From the NCBI GenBank assembly GCA_013284265.1, contig JABTBR010000015.1, forward strand, positions 59,404-123,403: DNA of 64,000 nt, written 5' to 3'. This document shows positions 1 through 8,067 of this stretch, in pieces. Numbering within the stretch: the stretch's first letter is position 1; each line of letters begins with the position of its first letter. Both the position numbers and the translations under genes were made by a program. The notes below the pieces were generated by a model. The model was not told the origin of the DNA, did not search any database, and saw only the letters and a list, made by a program, of their open reading frames with translations. The stretch comes from Oxalobacteraceae bacterium. Lineage in GTDB: Bacteria; Pseudomonadota; Gammaproteobacteria; Burkholderiales; Burkholderiaceae_D.

Positions 1-741
1 CTGTCCTCGCGCACCGAGCAGCAAGCCAGCGCGCTGGAAGAAACCGCGTCCTCGATGGAAGAACTGACCTCCACCGTCAAGCAGAATGCCGACAACGCGC
101 GCCAGGCCAATCAACTGGCCAAGACCGCGTCCGACGTGGCCGTCAAGGGCGGCGCGGTGGTGCTCCAGGTGGTCGAGACCATGGGCTCGATCAATACCTC
201 GGCGCGCAAGATCGTCGACATCATCAGCGTGATCGACGGCATCGCCTTCCAGACCAATATCCTGGCCCTGAACGCGGCCGTTGAAGCGGCCCGCGCCGGC
301 GAACAGGGCCGCGGCTTCGCCGTGGTGGCCTCGGAAGTGCGCAACCTGGCCCAGCGTTCGGCCGCCGCCGCCAAGGAAATCAAGACCCTGATCGGCGACT
401 CGGTCGACAAGGTGGACGCTGGCAGCAAGCTGGTCGACGAGGCCGGCATGACGATGAATGAGGTTGTCGACAGCGTGCGCCGGGTCACCGATATCATGGG
501 TGAAATCATGTCGGCCAGCCAGGAGCAGACCGACGGCATCGAGCAGGTCAACGTGGCCATCATCGAGATGGACAACACCACCCAGCAAAATGCCGCCCTG
601 GTCGAACAGGCCGCCGCCGCCGCACAAGCCATGCAGGACGAGGCCGTCGCGCTGGCCGGCATTACCCAGAGCTTCAAACTGAATGCCAGTTACCCCCAGG
701 CGGCGACGGCATCGCCGGCGCGGCAACTGGCGCTGAGCTAG
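1..741 (+). CDS. methyl-accepting chemotaxis protein, C-terminal part (5' end outside window)
   Basis: The frame is open from base 1 and ends at a stop at 739-741, giving 246 visible residues. It contains the highly conserved signalling hairpin ([20 protein letters not shown], then [10 protein letters not shown] and [10 protein letters not shown]) flanked by long helical methylation regions rich in E and Q. This is the cytoplasmic tip that docks CheA and CheW and relays ligand sensing to the flagellar motor. The ligand-binding part and membrane segments lie outside the window, so the stimulus cannot be inferred. The C-terminus ends in ARQLALS, with no NWETF-type CheR/CheB tether. A good terminator follows. 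Confidence 0.95.
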   Translation: MSSRTEQQASALEETASSMEELTSTVKQNADNARQANQLAKTASDVAVKGGAVVLQVVETMGSINTSARKIVDIISVIDGIAFQTNILALNAAVEAARAGEQGRGFAVVASEVRNLAQRSAAAAKEIKTLIGDSVDKVDAGSKLVDEAGMTMNEVVDSVRRVTDIMGEIMSASQEQTDGIEQVNVAIIEMDNTTQQNAALVEQAAAAAQAMQDEAVALAGITQSFKLNASYPQAATASPARQLALS

Positions 742-760
742 CGAAAAGGGCCGTCCCCGC

Positions 761-784
761 ATGCCACCTACGGGTGGCATTTTT
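761..784 (+). terminator. intrinsic terminator after the chemoreceptor gene
   Basis: The arms ATGCCACC (761-768) and GGTGGCAT (773-780) form a perfect 8-bp stem with a TACG tetraloop, followed directly by TTTTG. It lies 20 bp after the MCP stop codon. Confidence 0.85.
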
Positions 785-848
785 GTTTCTGCGGCGCTAA
801 TATTCGCGTTTGCTCTACCGTAGCCAATTATCAAAAAGAATATTCAAG

Positions 849-1112
849 ATGCGTAGAAAACTGATAGGCGCCGCTTTTGTCATCGTCGCCGTGGCGGCGG
901 GGATGATTGTGGTGCGCCGGACGAATACCGATTCAGCCCTGCCTCAACCCGCTCCGGCTGCGGCGACTGCAAGGGTCGTGGCTGCGGCCCTCCTCTATCG
1001 CGTCAAGGCGGGTGGCAAGCCTGAGCGGAGCATCGTTTTCCGCTGGAACGGCAAGCAGTTTGAAGACGCAAGCGGCGCCTACCAGAACATCGCCGACGCC
1101 TATCAGCCCTGA
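849..1112 (+). CDS. small membrane-anchored or exported hypothetical protein
   Basis: 87 residues from ATG 849. An upstream in-frame ATG at 810 is less likely because MRRK followed by a hydrophobic run (LIGAAFVIVAVAAGMIVV) makes a typical signal anchor. After an Ala/Pro-rich linker (residues about 30-50) comes a short soluble part with YRVKAGGKPERSIVFRWNGKQFEDASGAYQNIADAY. I do not recognise a family. It probably sits in the inner membrane with the C-terminus in the periplasm. It stands alone between a terminator and a 249-bp gap that contains a copied fragment of the MCP gene. Confidence 0.6.
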   Translation: MRRKLIGAAFVIVAVAAGMIVVRRTNTDSALPQPAPAAATARVVAAALLYRVKAGGKPERSIVFRWNGKQFEDASGAYQNIADAYQP

Positions 1113-1159
1113 AAAAAATTCACGATGTCTACCCATCCTCCTTCATGGGTTCGACCAGC

Positions 1160-1187
1160 CAATACCTCGGCGCGCAAGATCGTCGAC
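1160..1187 (+). repeat. 28-bp exact copy of an internal MCP gene fragment
   Basis: Bases 1160-1187 are identical to bases 192-219 inside the upstream chemoreceptor gene. A few bases upstream both copies also share ATGGG(C/T)TCGA. In this second place the sequence is non-coding, or in another frame. It looks like a remnant of a duplicated receptor gene or a recombination scar. Confidence 0.8.
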
Positions 1188-1361
1188 GTCTGGAAGCAAA
1201 GGCTGCCTTAAAGGCCGCTTAAGCGATAAGATTTCGTTTGGGAATTTTGCCAAACAGGTCTAATGTCAGCTCAACAGGCAGCACACATCCAAACGGCTGC
1301 CTGGGCAAACGTGATGCATTTGAAACCTCATCCGGTATGAGCTGAGCCAGGAGTTGTGCGT

Positions 1362-1703
1362 ATGCTAATTTCATTCAAATCAAAGTCCTCCCCGGAAGTA
1401 TTGATGTATCAGGAACACGCCGAGCGCATCTTGCGGCTGCTGCACAAGCGTCCCGAGCGCGGCGTGATCACGGCGGCCGAAGCCAGCAACGCGCTGTCGC
1501 TGCTGGAACAGGAAGTGGCCTTTACCAGGGAATACCCAAAACAGGACGTCGAGCACGACATCCACACGCCGGAGCAGGAGGACGGTGAAAGTACCGAACA
1601 CAGCTTGTTGCAGCGGGTGAGCTTTTCGGCCCGCGCCTATCCGCTGCTGGAAATGCTGCGTTCGGCCAGTCAGCAAAACGAATACATCATGTGGGGTGTC
1701 TGA
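1362..1703 (+). CDS. DUF1840 domain-containing protein
   Basis: 113 residues. The start at ATG 1362 is chosen over GTG 1356 because CAGGAG (1348-1353) is then 8 bp upstream. The N-terminus MLISFKSKSSPEVLMYQEHAERILRLL and the following PERGVITAAEASNALSLLEQEV match the DUF1840 family, a small cytoplasmic protein common in betaproteobacteria and of unknown role. The C-terminal part (RAYPLLEMLRSASQQNEYIMWGV) is also family-like. The gene ends 5 bp before the stop of the convergent acyltransferase gene. Confidence 0.8.
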   Translation: MLISFKSKSSPEVLMYQEHAERILRLLHKRPERGVITAAEASNALSLLEQEVAFTREYPKQDVEHDIHTPEQEDGESTEHSLLQRVSFSARAYPLLEMLRSASQQNEYIMWGV

Positions 1704-1708
1704 GCCGG

Positions 1709-2899
1709 CTACGGCAACATGACGTTTGCGGGTATGCCGCTGCGCCCGCGCTGCCGGCGCAGCAGGAATGTTCTGGCTGGTTCGGAAACGTAGCGGCTCA
1801 CCAGCGTTGCGACGATGGCCGATGTGACGAGGTAGACGAACAGCCAGGGCAGGCGCATGGCATGACTGAGCTCCTCTTGCGTCGTGATATTGCGCATCGC
1901 CGCGAGCACGATGACGTGAAAAAGATAGAGTTCGTAGCTATGGCTTCCTGCCCAGCGGAGCGGCGCACCGAGGCGGCCGGTGCTCCATCCTTGGCCCGCT
2001 TCGCCATGGGCGCCAAACAGAATGGCAGCGGCCGCAAGCGCGATCATGGTGAAGCCGAATATTTCATGTCCACCGATGCCGCGCAGGTAAATGAGCGCCA
2101 GCGCGGCAGCTGCGGCAACGCGCAGCACGCGCTTGACCGTCCGCGGCATCGAGGCAGCCCGCGCCAGCAGAGCCGTCAGGCATCCGAAGGCGATGGCGTC
2201 AAAGCAGGCGAAATAGCCGTACATGAAATAGATTTCGTTGTCGGTGTGCAGGCTACGGTAGTAAGGTCCGGCCACGATGGCGGCAATGCACAGGACGACG
2301 ACTAGCCAGGTCCGGCGCAGCACGAGACAGCTCAAGGGCAGCAACAGATAGAACATTTCTTCGACCGACAGCGACCAGTAGACGTTGAGGCAGTAATTGA
2401 AGTAGCCCGCCGACTGCATCAGCTGGTTATGCCAGAAGGTCAGGATCGACAGGACGGCAATGCCAAAATAGCTGGCCGGTAGCGGCCCGTCCGCATCGCC
2501 ATTATCGAAATAGGGAATATCGAGCGTACCGAGCGCCACGATGATCGCCAGCGCCAGAAGCAGGCTGGGCATGATCCGGGCGGCACGCATCCAGTAGAAG
2601 CTGCGCAGATCGATGTCGCGCAGCCGCCCCCATCGCGCGAGGACGCCAGAGGTGATCAGGTAGCCGGAAATAACAAAGAAGATGGTCACGCCGTAGTTAC
2701 CGTTCAAGGCGATGGCATTCAATGCATTACTGCCCAATACATCGCCTAGCGGGCTATTCTTCAGGCCGAAGGCTAGCGTGAAATGCAGGATCAGCACACA
2801 GCAGATCGCCACGCCGCGCAAGAAATCAACGCGTGGATTACGGACTATCCGGGTGGAATGGGACGACATCGGCGCGGCGATGGATGAACGGAAGACCAT
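1709..2899 (-). CDS. acyltransferase-3 family (OafA/YrhL-like) membrane protein
   Basis: About 396 residues from ATG 2899; ATG 2869 (MSSHSTRIVRNPRVDFLRG) is an equally possible start, and neither has a clear ribosome binding site. The family opening RVDFLRGVAICCVLILHFT is followed by about ten hydrophobic segments and the conserved YWSLSVEEMFYLLLP motif near the middle. Members transfer acetyl or other acyl groups from the cytoplasm to sugars of surface polysaccharides or to lipids. Here no neighbouring glycan genes indicate the substrate. The last residues are basic (RRQRGRSG). It is convergent with the DUF1840 gene. Confidence 0.85.
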   Translation of the reverse strand: MVFRSSIAAPMSSHSTRIVRNPRVDFLRGVAICCVLILHFTLAFGLKNSPLGDVLGSNALNAIALNGNYGVTIFFVISGYLITSGVLARWGRLRDIDLRSFYWMRAARIMPSLLLALAIIVALGTLDIPYFDNGDADGPLPASYFGIAVLSILTFWHNQLMQSAGYFNYCLNVYWSLSVEEMFYLLLPLSCLVLRRTWLVVVLCIAAIVAGPYYRSLHTDNEIYFMYGYFACFDAIAFGCLTALLARAASMPRTVKRVLRVAAAAALALIYLRGIGGHEIFGFTMIALAAAAILFGAHGEAGQGWSTGRLGAPLRWAGSHSYELYLFHVIVLAAMRNITTQEELSHAMRLPWLFVYLVTSAIVATLVSRYVSEPARTFLLRRQRGRSGIPANVMLP

Positions 2900-3024
2900 G
2901 ATGGCGCAATGAAAAAAAAGCAATTCTAGCAGCTGCCTATTGAATAGGCGAGTGCGGTCGCGCCGGCGGCGACGCTGGCAACTCCCCAGCGCCAGCCTTG
3001 CCTGGGGCAGCAGCGGCAGCACAC

Positions 3025-3050
3025 AACGCCAAGCCATGCAGCTTGGCGTT
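3025..3050. other. perfect 9-bp inverted repeat in the 2900-3157 gap
   Basis: AACGCCAAG (3025-3033) and CTTGGCGTT (3042-3050) enclose an 8-nt loop. No T-run follows on either strand. The rest of this 258-bp stretch between two minus-strand genes shows no convincing gene. Confidence 0.5.
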
Positions 3051-3157
3051 GGGGTCTATTCCCGGCACCGTACTTCCTTGCTGTTTCACGCGTACCGTAT
3101 CACTGTCGCGCGATTGGCAACTTGCCGCTCATCTCACTACGATTTATCGCGACAATC

Positions 3158-3502
3158 TCAGGTCTTGCTGGCAGCATCGGCATGCCCCGGCTTTGACGAT
3201 TTTTCGGCGGCGCCGCCGGTCGGGATCTGAAAGAGTGAAAAGAAGGAATGGGTAAGTGCATCATGCATTTTCTCCATGTCGCCAACCATCGTTTCCCATG
3301 AATCTTCGGTGGACGCTTTGATTTCCTCGAGCTTGGCAAGGGCAGTTTTGGATTTCGCCCGCAACTTGCCCATCTCTTCCTTGTACGTTTGCCGCGCTTC
3401 CTCCTTCGCCTCCTGGGCTCCGGATTCCAGGCTGCTCATTTTCTCGTTCAACTTTTCCAGTTGCGTTTCCATTTTGCTGATGTACTCTGCTCGTTGCGAC
3501 AT
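3158..3502 (-). CDS. coiled-coil hypothetical protein
   Basis: 114 residues; AAGGAA lies about 6 bases before ATG 3502. Residues about 5-75 are a highly charged, glycine-poor helix (METQLEKLNEKMSSLESGAQ, then EAKEEARQTYKEEMGKLRAK) with heptad-like spacing of L, M and A, so a dimeric coiled coil is likely. The C-terminal 30 residues (SLFQIPTGGAAEKSSKPGHA) look disordered. There is no signal peptide, so it should be cytoplasmic. Small proteins of this shape are common in Burkholderiales without known function. Confidence 0.7.
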   Translation of the reverse strand: MSQRAEYISKMETQLEKLNEKMSSLESGAQEAKEEARQTYKEEMGKLRAKSKTALAKLEEIKASTEDSWETMVGDMEKMHDALTHSFFSLFQIPTGGAAEKSSKPGHADAASKT

Positions 3503-3759
3503 AATGATATTTCCTTCTGTTGACTGAGGTTCCCACTGTGACGACCGCCACGCTGGCCTCAGGAAAACGTGAATGAGCTTCCAACATGCGCTGAAAATGC
3601 TTGGCAGTCCGTACGGTAAGACACGGAGTCTTGAATCAGCGCCGGCGAAAGCCGGGCCTGTGGCCAGCCGGACATATCGGCATCAGCCATCCCGTGCCGC
3701 GTCTGGAGTAGAATCGGAAGTACCCGGCCCATGCGCCGCGTCACACCACGAGGAAGCAC

Positions 3760-6066
3760 ATGCGACGAGGCGCCAGTCCTTCACTTGCAGCCAGCACCAT
3801 CGGCCCCGGCAAACCCCTGCGGCCCGCCTCCGCAAGGTGGACCCACACCCTGCTCGCACTCTCCTTCATGGCCCTGGTCGGCTCCGCGCTGTGGGGACTG
3901 CTCAGCAACTACCGCAACATGATGGAGCGCGAGGGCAAAGGGGCGGCGAATCTGGCCGACGGCATGCAGGTGTATGTCAGCGAAATCCTCAAGCAGTCCC
4001 TGTTCAGCGCCGAGGGCATTGCCGCCGACCTCAGGCGCGCCGATGGCGCCTCCCCTGACGCCCGCCTCGCGGCGCTGCGCGGGGCCATGCGCTACGATCC
4101 GGCGTCGGCGGTGCTCGGTATCGCGGGCGCGCGCGGCACCCTGATGATAGACAAGGCCGGCAAGCGCCTGGACCTGCCCGCATTGCAGACGACCCTGGAG
4201 CGGGAACTGGCGGACAGTGTCAACCGCCAGCTCACCGTCCTGCCGATCATCTACGCCAAGGAACTGGGCGGCTGGTACTTGCCCGTCCAGCTCGCCCTGA
4301 ACCCTGAGGATAGGGACCGGGAGGTGGTGTTCGCGCTGGTCCCAACAAGCAAACTGGTCCAGGCCACCGCCAGCATCCGCCTGGTGCCCCAGGCTTACGT
4401 GACCTTTGTCACCCCCGATGGCCTGCGGCTGCTGCAGTTTTTCGTCGACACCCAGGAGATCAAGGCCAACAAGGGAATGATCTCGGCCACTTCGCTGGCC
4501 TACCTGCGCGACGGGACGGTCCACAGTTTCCAGTCGACCAGCACGATGACGGGCGAACAGACCCTGTTCGGCATTTCCAGATCGCAGAATTTCCCCTTGG
4601 CGGTGGGCGTCGGCATCCAGGTCAAGATGCTGAAAAGCGCCTGGCTGATGCGCAATGCCCACGCGATCCTGATGATTCTGCTGACCTCGCTCTCCGGCAT
4701 CTACTTCAGCTTTCGCATGATGGCGTCGCGCCGCAAGGAGCGCGCCTATCTGCGCCATCAGGAATACCTGGCCAACCATGACACCCTGACGGACTTGCCC
4801 AACCGTCACGCCTTCCAGCTAAGGCTGGACAAATCCATCAATGCAGCGGAACCGGCCGCGCTGGCCGTGGTCCTGCTCGGCCTGAACCGTTTCAAGGAAA
4901 TCAACGATACCCTCGGCCATCTCGCCGGCGACCATGCCTTGAAACAGGTCGCCCTGCGCCTGCGCCAGGGCTTCGGCACGGAGCCCAGCTTCGTCGCGCG
5001 CCTGGGCGGCGACGAAATGGCCGTGTGCACGCCGCTGGGCGACGGGAAAGCCGACATCGACGGCCTGTGCCGCTGCATTGCCGAAGCGCTGGCCCTGGAC
5101 ATCATCGTCGACGGCATCGCGCTGGAACTCGACGCCAGCCTGGGCGTCGCCGTCTTCCCCGACGATGCCGGCTCGCCATCGGAACTGCTGCGCTGCGCCG
5201 ATATCGCCATGTATGCCGCCAAACACAATATGCGCCAGCACGAGCGCTATACCCAGACGCTGAACAGCTTCACCGCCGATCGCCTGGCCATGAAGTCGGA
5301 TTTGTCGCATGCCTTGCGCGAAGGCGGCCTGACGCTGGTGTACCAGCCCAAGATCGACCTGCGCACCGGCGCGCTGGCCGGCGTCGAGGCGTTGTCGCGC
5401 TGGCACCATCCTGTCAAGGGCGCCATCTCGCCCGCCGAGTTCATTCCGGTGGCCGAATCGAGCGAACTCATTCATGCCTTCACCCGCCATGTGCTGCAAG
5501 AAGTGTTCCGTCAAAGCCGGCGCTGGCTCGACGCAGGCTATAGCGTGCCCGTGTCGGCGAACATCAGTACCAACAACCTGATGGATGCCACCTTCGTCGA
5601 GATGATCGGGGGCCTGCTGGCGGCACACGCGGTGCCGCCGGAGATGATCGAGCTGGAGGTCACCGAAAGCGCGCTGATGCGCAACCCGGACACGGCCCTG
5701 CGCCGCCTGGCGGAGCTGCGGGCACTGGGGCTGAAGCTGTCCATCGACGATTTCGGCTCCGGCTATGCCTCGCTGTCGTATTTGAAACAGTTGCCGACCA
5801 ACTGCCTCAAGATCGACAACTCCTTCATCCTGAATCTGGTCTCGGACGCGGCCGACAAGCGTATCGTGCGTTCCACCATCGATCTGGCCCATAGCTTCGG
5901 CATGACGGTCGTCGCCGAAGGTGTCGAGACCCAGGAAATCGCCGATTTACTGCGCAATAAGGGTTGCGACATCGCGCAGGGCTATCATTTTTCGCGGCCC
6001 CTGCCCGCGCGGGAGTTGGAAGTGCGATGGCTGGCGCACGCCATCGACGCGGCCGCCATGCGCTGA
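3760..6066 (+). CDS. membrane-bound GGDEF-EAL protein, probable c-di-GMP phosphodiesterase
   Basis: 768 residues; AGGA (3751-3754) precedes ATG 3760. There are two membrane spans (about residues 28-50 and 298-318) around a periplasmic sensor region of about 245 residues. A GGDEF domain (about 340-490) and an EAL domain (about 510-760) follow. The GGDEF motif reads GGDEM, and the usual D-x-D metal site before RFK is changed to GLN (VVLLGLNRFKEIND), so cyclase activity is probably lost. No RxxD inhibitory site is visible. The EAL part keeps EAL (542-544), the Asn of SANIS, EVTES, DDFGSG, the Lys of LKID, EGVE and QGY, so phosphodiesterase activity is expected. The sensed signal is unknown. Confidence 0.92.
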   Translation: MRRGASPSLAASTIGPGKPLRPASARWTHTLLALSFMALVGSALWGLLSNYRNMMEREGKGAANLADGMQVYVSEILKQSLFSAEGIAADLRRADGASPDARLAALRGAMRYDPASAVLGIAGARGTLMIDKAGKRLDLPALQTTLERELADSVNRQLTVLPIIYAKELGGWYLPVQLALNPEDRDREVVFALVPTSKLVQATASIRLVPQAYVTFVTPDGLRLLQFFVDTQEIKANKGMISATSLAYLRDGTVHSFQSTSTMTGEQTLFGISRSQNFPLAVGVGIQVKMLKSAWLMRNAHAILMILLTSLSGIYFSFRMMASRRKERAYLRHQEYLANHDTLTDLPNRHAFQLRLDKSINAAEPAALAVVLLGLNRFKEINDTLGHLAGDHALKQVALRLRQGFGTEPSFVARLGGDEMAVCTPLGDGKADIDGLCRCIAEALALDIIVDGIALELDASLGVAVFPDDAGSPSELLRCADIAMYAAKHNMRQHERYTQTLNSFTADRLAMKSDLSHALREGGLTLVYQPKIDLRTGALAGVEALSRWHHPVKGAISPAEFIPVAESSELIHAFTRHVLQEVFRQSRRWLDAGYSVPVSANISTNNLMDATFVEMIGGLLAAHAVPPEMIELEVTESALMRNPDTALRRLAELRALGLKLSIDDFGSGYASLSYLKQLPTNCLKIDNSFILNLVSDAADKRIVRSTIDLAHSFGMTVVAEGVETQEIADLLRNKGCDIAQGYHFSRPLPARELEVRWLAHAIDAAAMR

Positions 6067-6104
6067 GCGCCCACCTATCCCGGATAGCGGATACGCGGTA
6101 CCGG

Positions 6105-6539
6105 CTATGGCTTGATATAGGCGTAGCCTTCCAGCGCCTGCAGGCGGCTGATCTCCGCCACGCCCGAGGTGACGATAGTCGCTTCCGGCAGCACCTTATC
6201 CTTGCCCAAGGCGCGCGCTATCAGGGTGTTGTTGCAGACGCGGAACTGCACGTGGCGGGCGGCCAGCTCCTGCACCACGATTTCATAGGGGTTGCCGTTC
6301 TTGTCGGCCGCGCCGTCGAGCATGAAGTCGATGCCGTTACCCAGCGCCACGACCACGATCTGCGCCTTGGGACTGGCGTCCAGGTGGTTGCGGATGTTGC
6401 GCAAGCCGGCCATGGCATTGCCACTCTCGCTGAAATGGTAGACCACCCGCTCGACGCGCGCCGCCTCGGCCCGGGACAGGGGCGCGCACAGCAGGAGGAT
6501 GGGCAGTAGCAGCAGTTGCAGAAAACGGAAGGGTTTCAT
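6105..6539 (-). CDS. exported DsrE-family protein
   Basis: 144 residues with a signal peptide (MKPFRFLQLLLLPILLLCAP then LSRAEA). The mature part (VERVVYHFSESGNAMAGLRN, IVVVALGNGIDFML, FRVCNNTL, VTSGVAEISRLQALEGYAYI) matches the DsrE/DsrF-like fold found beside sox genes. The Cys in RVCNNTL is at the position of the conserved sulfur-handling cysteine of this family. It is the last gene of the sox operon, and its start overlaps the preceding stop (ATGA). The likely role is periplasmic sulfur transfer or binding; this is inferred from context. Confidence 0.85.
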   Translation of the reverse strand: MKPFRFLQLLLLPILLLCAPLSRAEAARVERVVYHFSESGNAMAGLRNIRNHLDASPKAQIVVVALGNGIDFMLDGAADKNGNPYEIVVQELAARHVQFRVCNNTLIARALGKDKVLPEATIVTSGVAEISRLQALEGYAYIKP

Positions 6540-7519
6540 TTGGCCTCCTTGCCAGATCGCAGAGATTCTTGTTCCATCAGCAAGTAGGTGCCAAAGGCAT
6601 TGAGCCGGTTGGCCTGGCTGAAGGTGGGATAGTCCTTGAACGCGGACCAGTCGGTACGCGCATAAGCCTCTTCAAAGGATAGCAGTTCCTGCACGGCATT
6701 GCCCATCTGTTCGCGCAGATAGCGCAGATAGCGCTGGGTCAGCAGCATGTCGCTGCGCGGATCACGCGAGGCCGGGCCATGGCCGGGAATGACCACCGCC
6801 GGCCGCACGTCGAGCATGCGCTCGAGCACCTGCAGCCAGCGCCGGCTGTCGGCATTGCCCACATAGGGCAGGCGCCCGGTGAAGAACAAGTCGCCCGCGA
6901 ACAGGGCCTGGTCTTCCTCCACCAGCAACAGCAAGTCTTCCGGCGAATGGGCGCCGCTGCTGTCGATCACGCGGAAATGCAGGCCGCCCAGTTCGAAGCG
7001 CCAGGGCTTGCCGTCGGCGAAAGCCAGCCAGCGGTCGGCCGCCACCAGTTCGGTGTGTTCGTCCACCCAGGGCGCCAGTTCGGCGCGGCGCTGGGCCAGC
7101 CGCTCCTGCGCCGCGTCCGAGCGCAGGTAGTCGCGGCCATTGCGGTGGCCCGCGATCAGCACGCCGGGCTGGCGCAAGGCTTGCAGGCCGTAGATATGGT
7201 CGGCGTGGTAGTGGCCCACCACCACCACCTTCAGCGGCGCCGCCGTCACCTGGCGGATCGCGCGCAGCATGGCCGCGCCCAGGGCCGGCGTGGCCAGCGC
7301 GTCATACACCACCACGCCCTTGGGCGTGACGACAAAGCCGGCATTCGACATGAAGCCCTGGTTGGCACTGCTGGCCATGCCCGCATCGCCCTGGAAATAG
7401 TAGACGTGGGCGCTGACCTTGACCGGCTTGAGCACGATGTCGGCGACGTCGGGCGCGGCCAGGGCCGGCAGCGTTGGCAGCAGCGCGGCCAGCAACAGCA
7501 GACGGCGGATGGAATTCAT
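6536..7519 (-). CDS. metallo-beta-lactamase-fold hydrolase, SoxH-like, exported
   Basis: 327 residues from ATG 7519 (MNSIRRLLLLAALLPTLPAL), which gives a clean signal peptide; the ATG overlaps the TGA of the upstream thioredoxin gene. Zinc motifs are HYHADHIYG (HxHxDH), GAHSPEDLLLLV, GDLFF and PGHGP. Periplasmic hydrolases of this group are frequent in sox operons and next to quinoprotein dehydrogenases; the substrate is not established, though a thiol or thioester is usually proposed. Here it sits between the thioredoxin and DsrE genes, which supports a sulfur role. Confidence 0.85.
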   Translation of the reverse strand: MNSIRRLLLLAALLPTLPALAAPDVADIVLKPVKVSAHVYYFQGDAGMASSANQGFMSNAGFVVTPKGVVVYDALATPALGAAMLRAIRQVTAAPLKVVVVGHYHADHIYGLQALRQPGVLIAGHRNGRDYLRSDAAQERLAQRRAELAPWVDEHTELVAADRWLAFADGKPWRFELGGLHFRVIDSSGAHSPEDLLLLVEEDQALFAGDLFFTGRLPYVGNADSRRWLQVLERMLDVRPAVVIPGHGPASRDPRSDMLLTQRYLRYLREQMGNAVQELLSFEEAYARTDWSAFKDYPTFSQANRLNAFGTYLLMEQESLRSGKEAK

Positions 7520-8061
7520 GTGTGCACCTTGTGCGGAGGAGGAAGGTCGCAGCATAAGGCCTGGTGCGGGAAGCTGGCGCCGGCCCGCTCCTTGCCCGGG
7601 ATGGGGATGGCGCCATCGAGCGCCTGTTGCAGGCGGCGCTCCAGATACGCACCGTAAAAGCCGGCCTGGTCCAGCCCGCGCAGCGGCTCGGCCAGCGTGC
7701 GCCCTCCTCCGCCCAAAAACAGCACGGTGGGAAAGAAGCTCACACCCAGCTGGCGCAGCACCACGGCGATGGACTGGCGCTGTCCGGCCGCATCGACCAG
7801 CTCGGCCACGGTATCGCTTTCCAGTTCGCGCACGAGCAGACGCGGGTCGGCGCCGCGCAGCAGCGGCGCCAGATAGTTGCGCCGCACTTCAAGGCAGTAA
7901 GGACAGTCCTGGCGCGATACCAGCAGTACCAGCAACACCGGCAGCACCGGCAGAAGCGGCGCGGCCGGCGGTCCCCGCTGCGCCGGCGCGGCCTGCGGCG
8001 GCGCCAAGGCGGCCAGCTCGGACCGCAAGTCACGCAACGGCGGCAACAGTGCACCGGCCAT
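7516..8061 (-). CDS. soxW: thioredoxin-fold protein with CPYC motif (SoxW-like)
   Basis: 181 residues. The active-site motif is QDCPYCLEVRR, followed by a thioredoxin-like region with GVSFFPTVLFLGGGG (cis-Pro loop). The part before CPYC is unusual: proline and leucine dominate (PLLPVLPVLLVLLVS), and no standard signal peptide stands at the very N-terminus, so export is uncertain. In sox operons such proteins reduce or reactivate the SoxYZ carrier or other thiols. The stop overlaps the start of the MBL hydrolase. The soxW name is given by position and motif only. Confidence 0.75.
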   Translation of the reverse strand: MAGALLPPLRDLRSELAALAPPQAAPAQRGPPAAPLLPVLPVLLVLLVSRQDCPYCLEVRRNYLAPLLRGADPRLLVRELESDTVAELVDAAGQRQSIAVVLRQLGVSFFPTVLFLGGGGRTLAEPLRGLDQAGFYGAYLERRLQQALDGAIPIPGKERAGASFPHQALCCDLPPPHKVHT

Positions 8062-8067
8062 GATGTC

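Noticed and set aside
1275..1303. Inverted repeat CAGGCAGC/GCTGCCTG as a terminator
   Set aside because: There is a 13-nt loop and no T-run, and no gene ends just upstream; left as a weak structure.
3503..3759. Possible small genes in the gap before the GGDEF-EAL gene
   Set aside because: Only short frames without ribosome sites or family features were seen on either strand.
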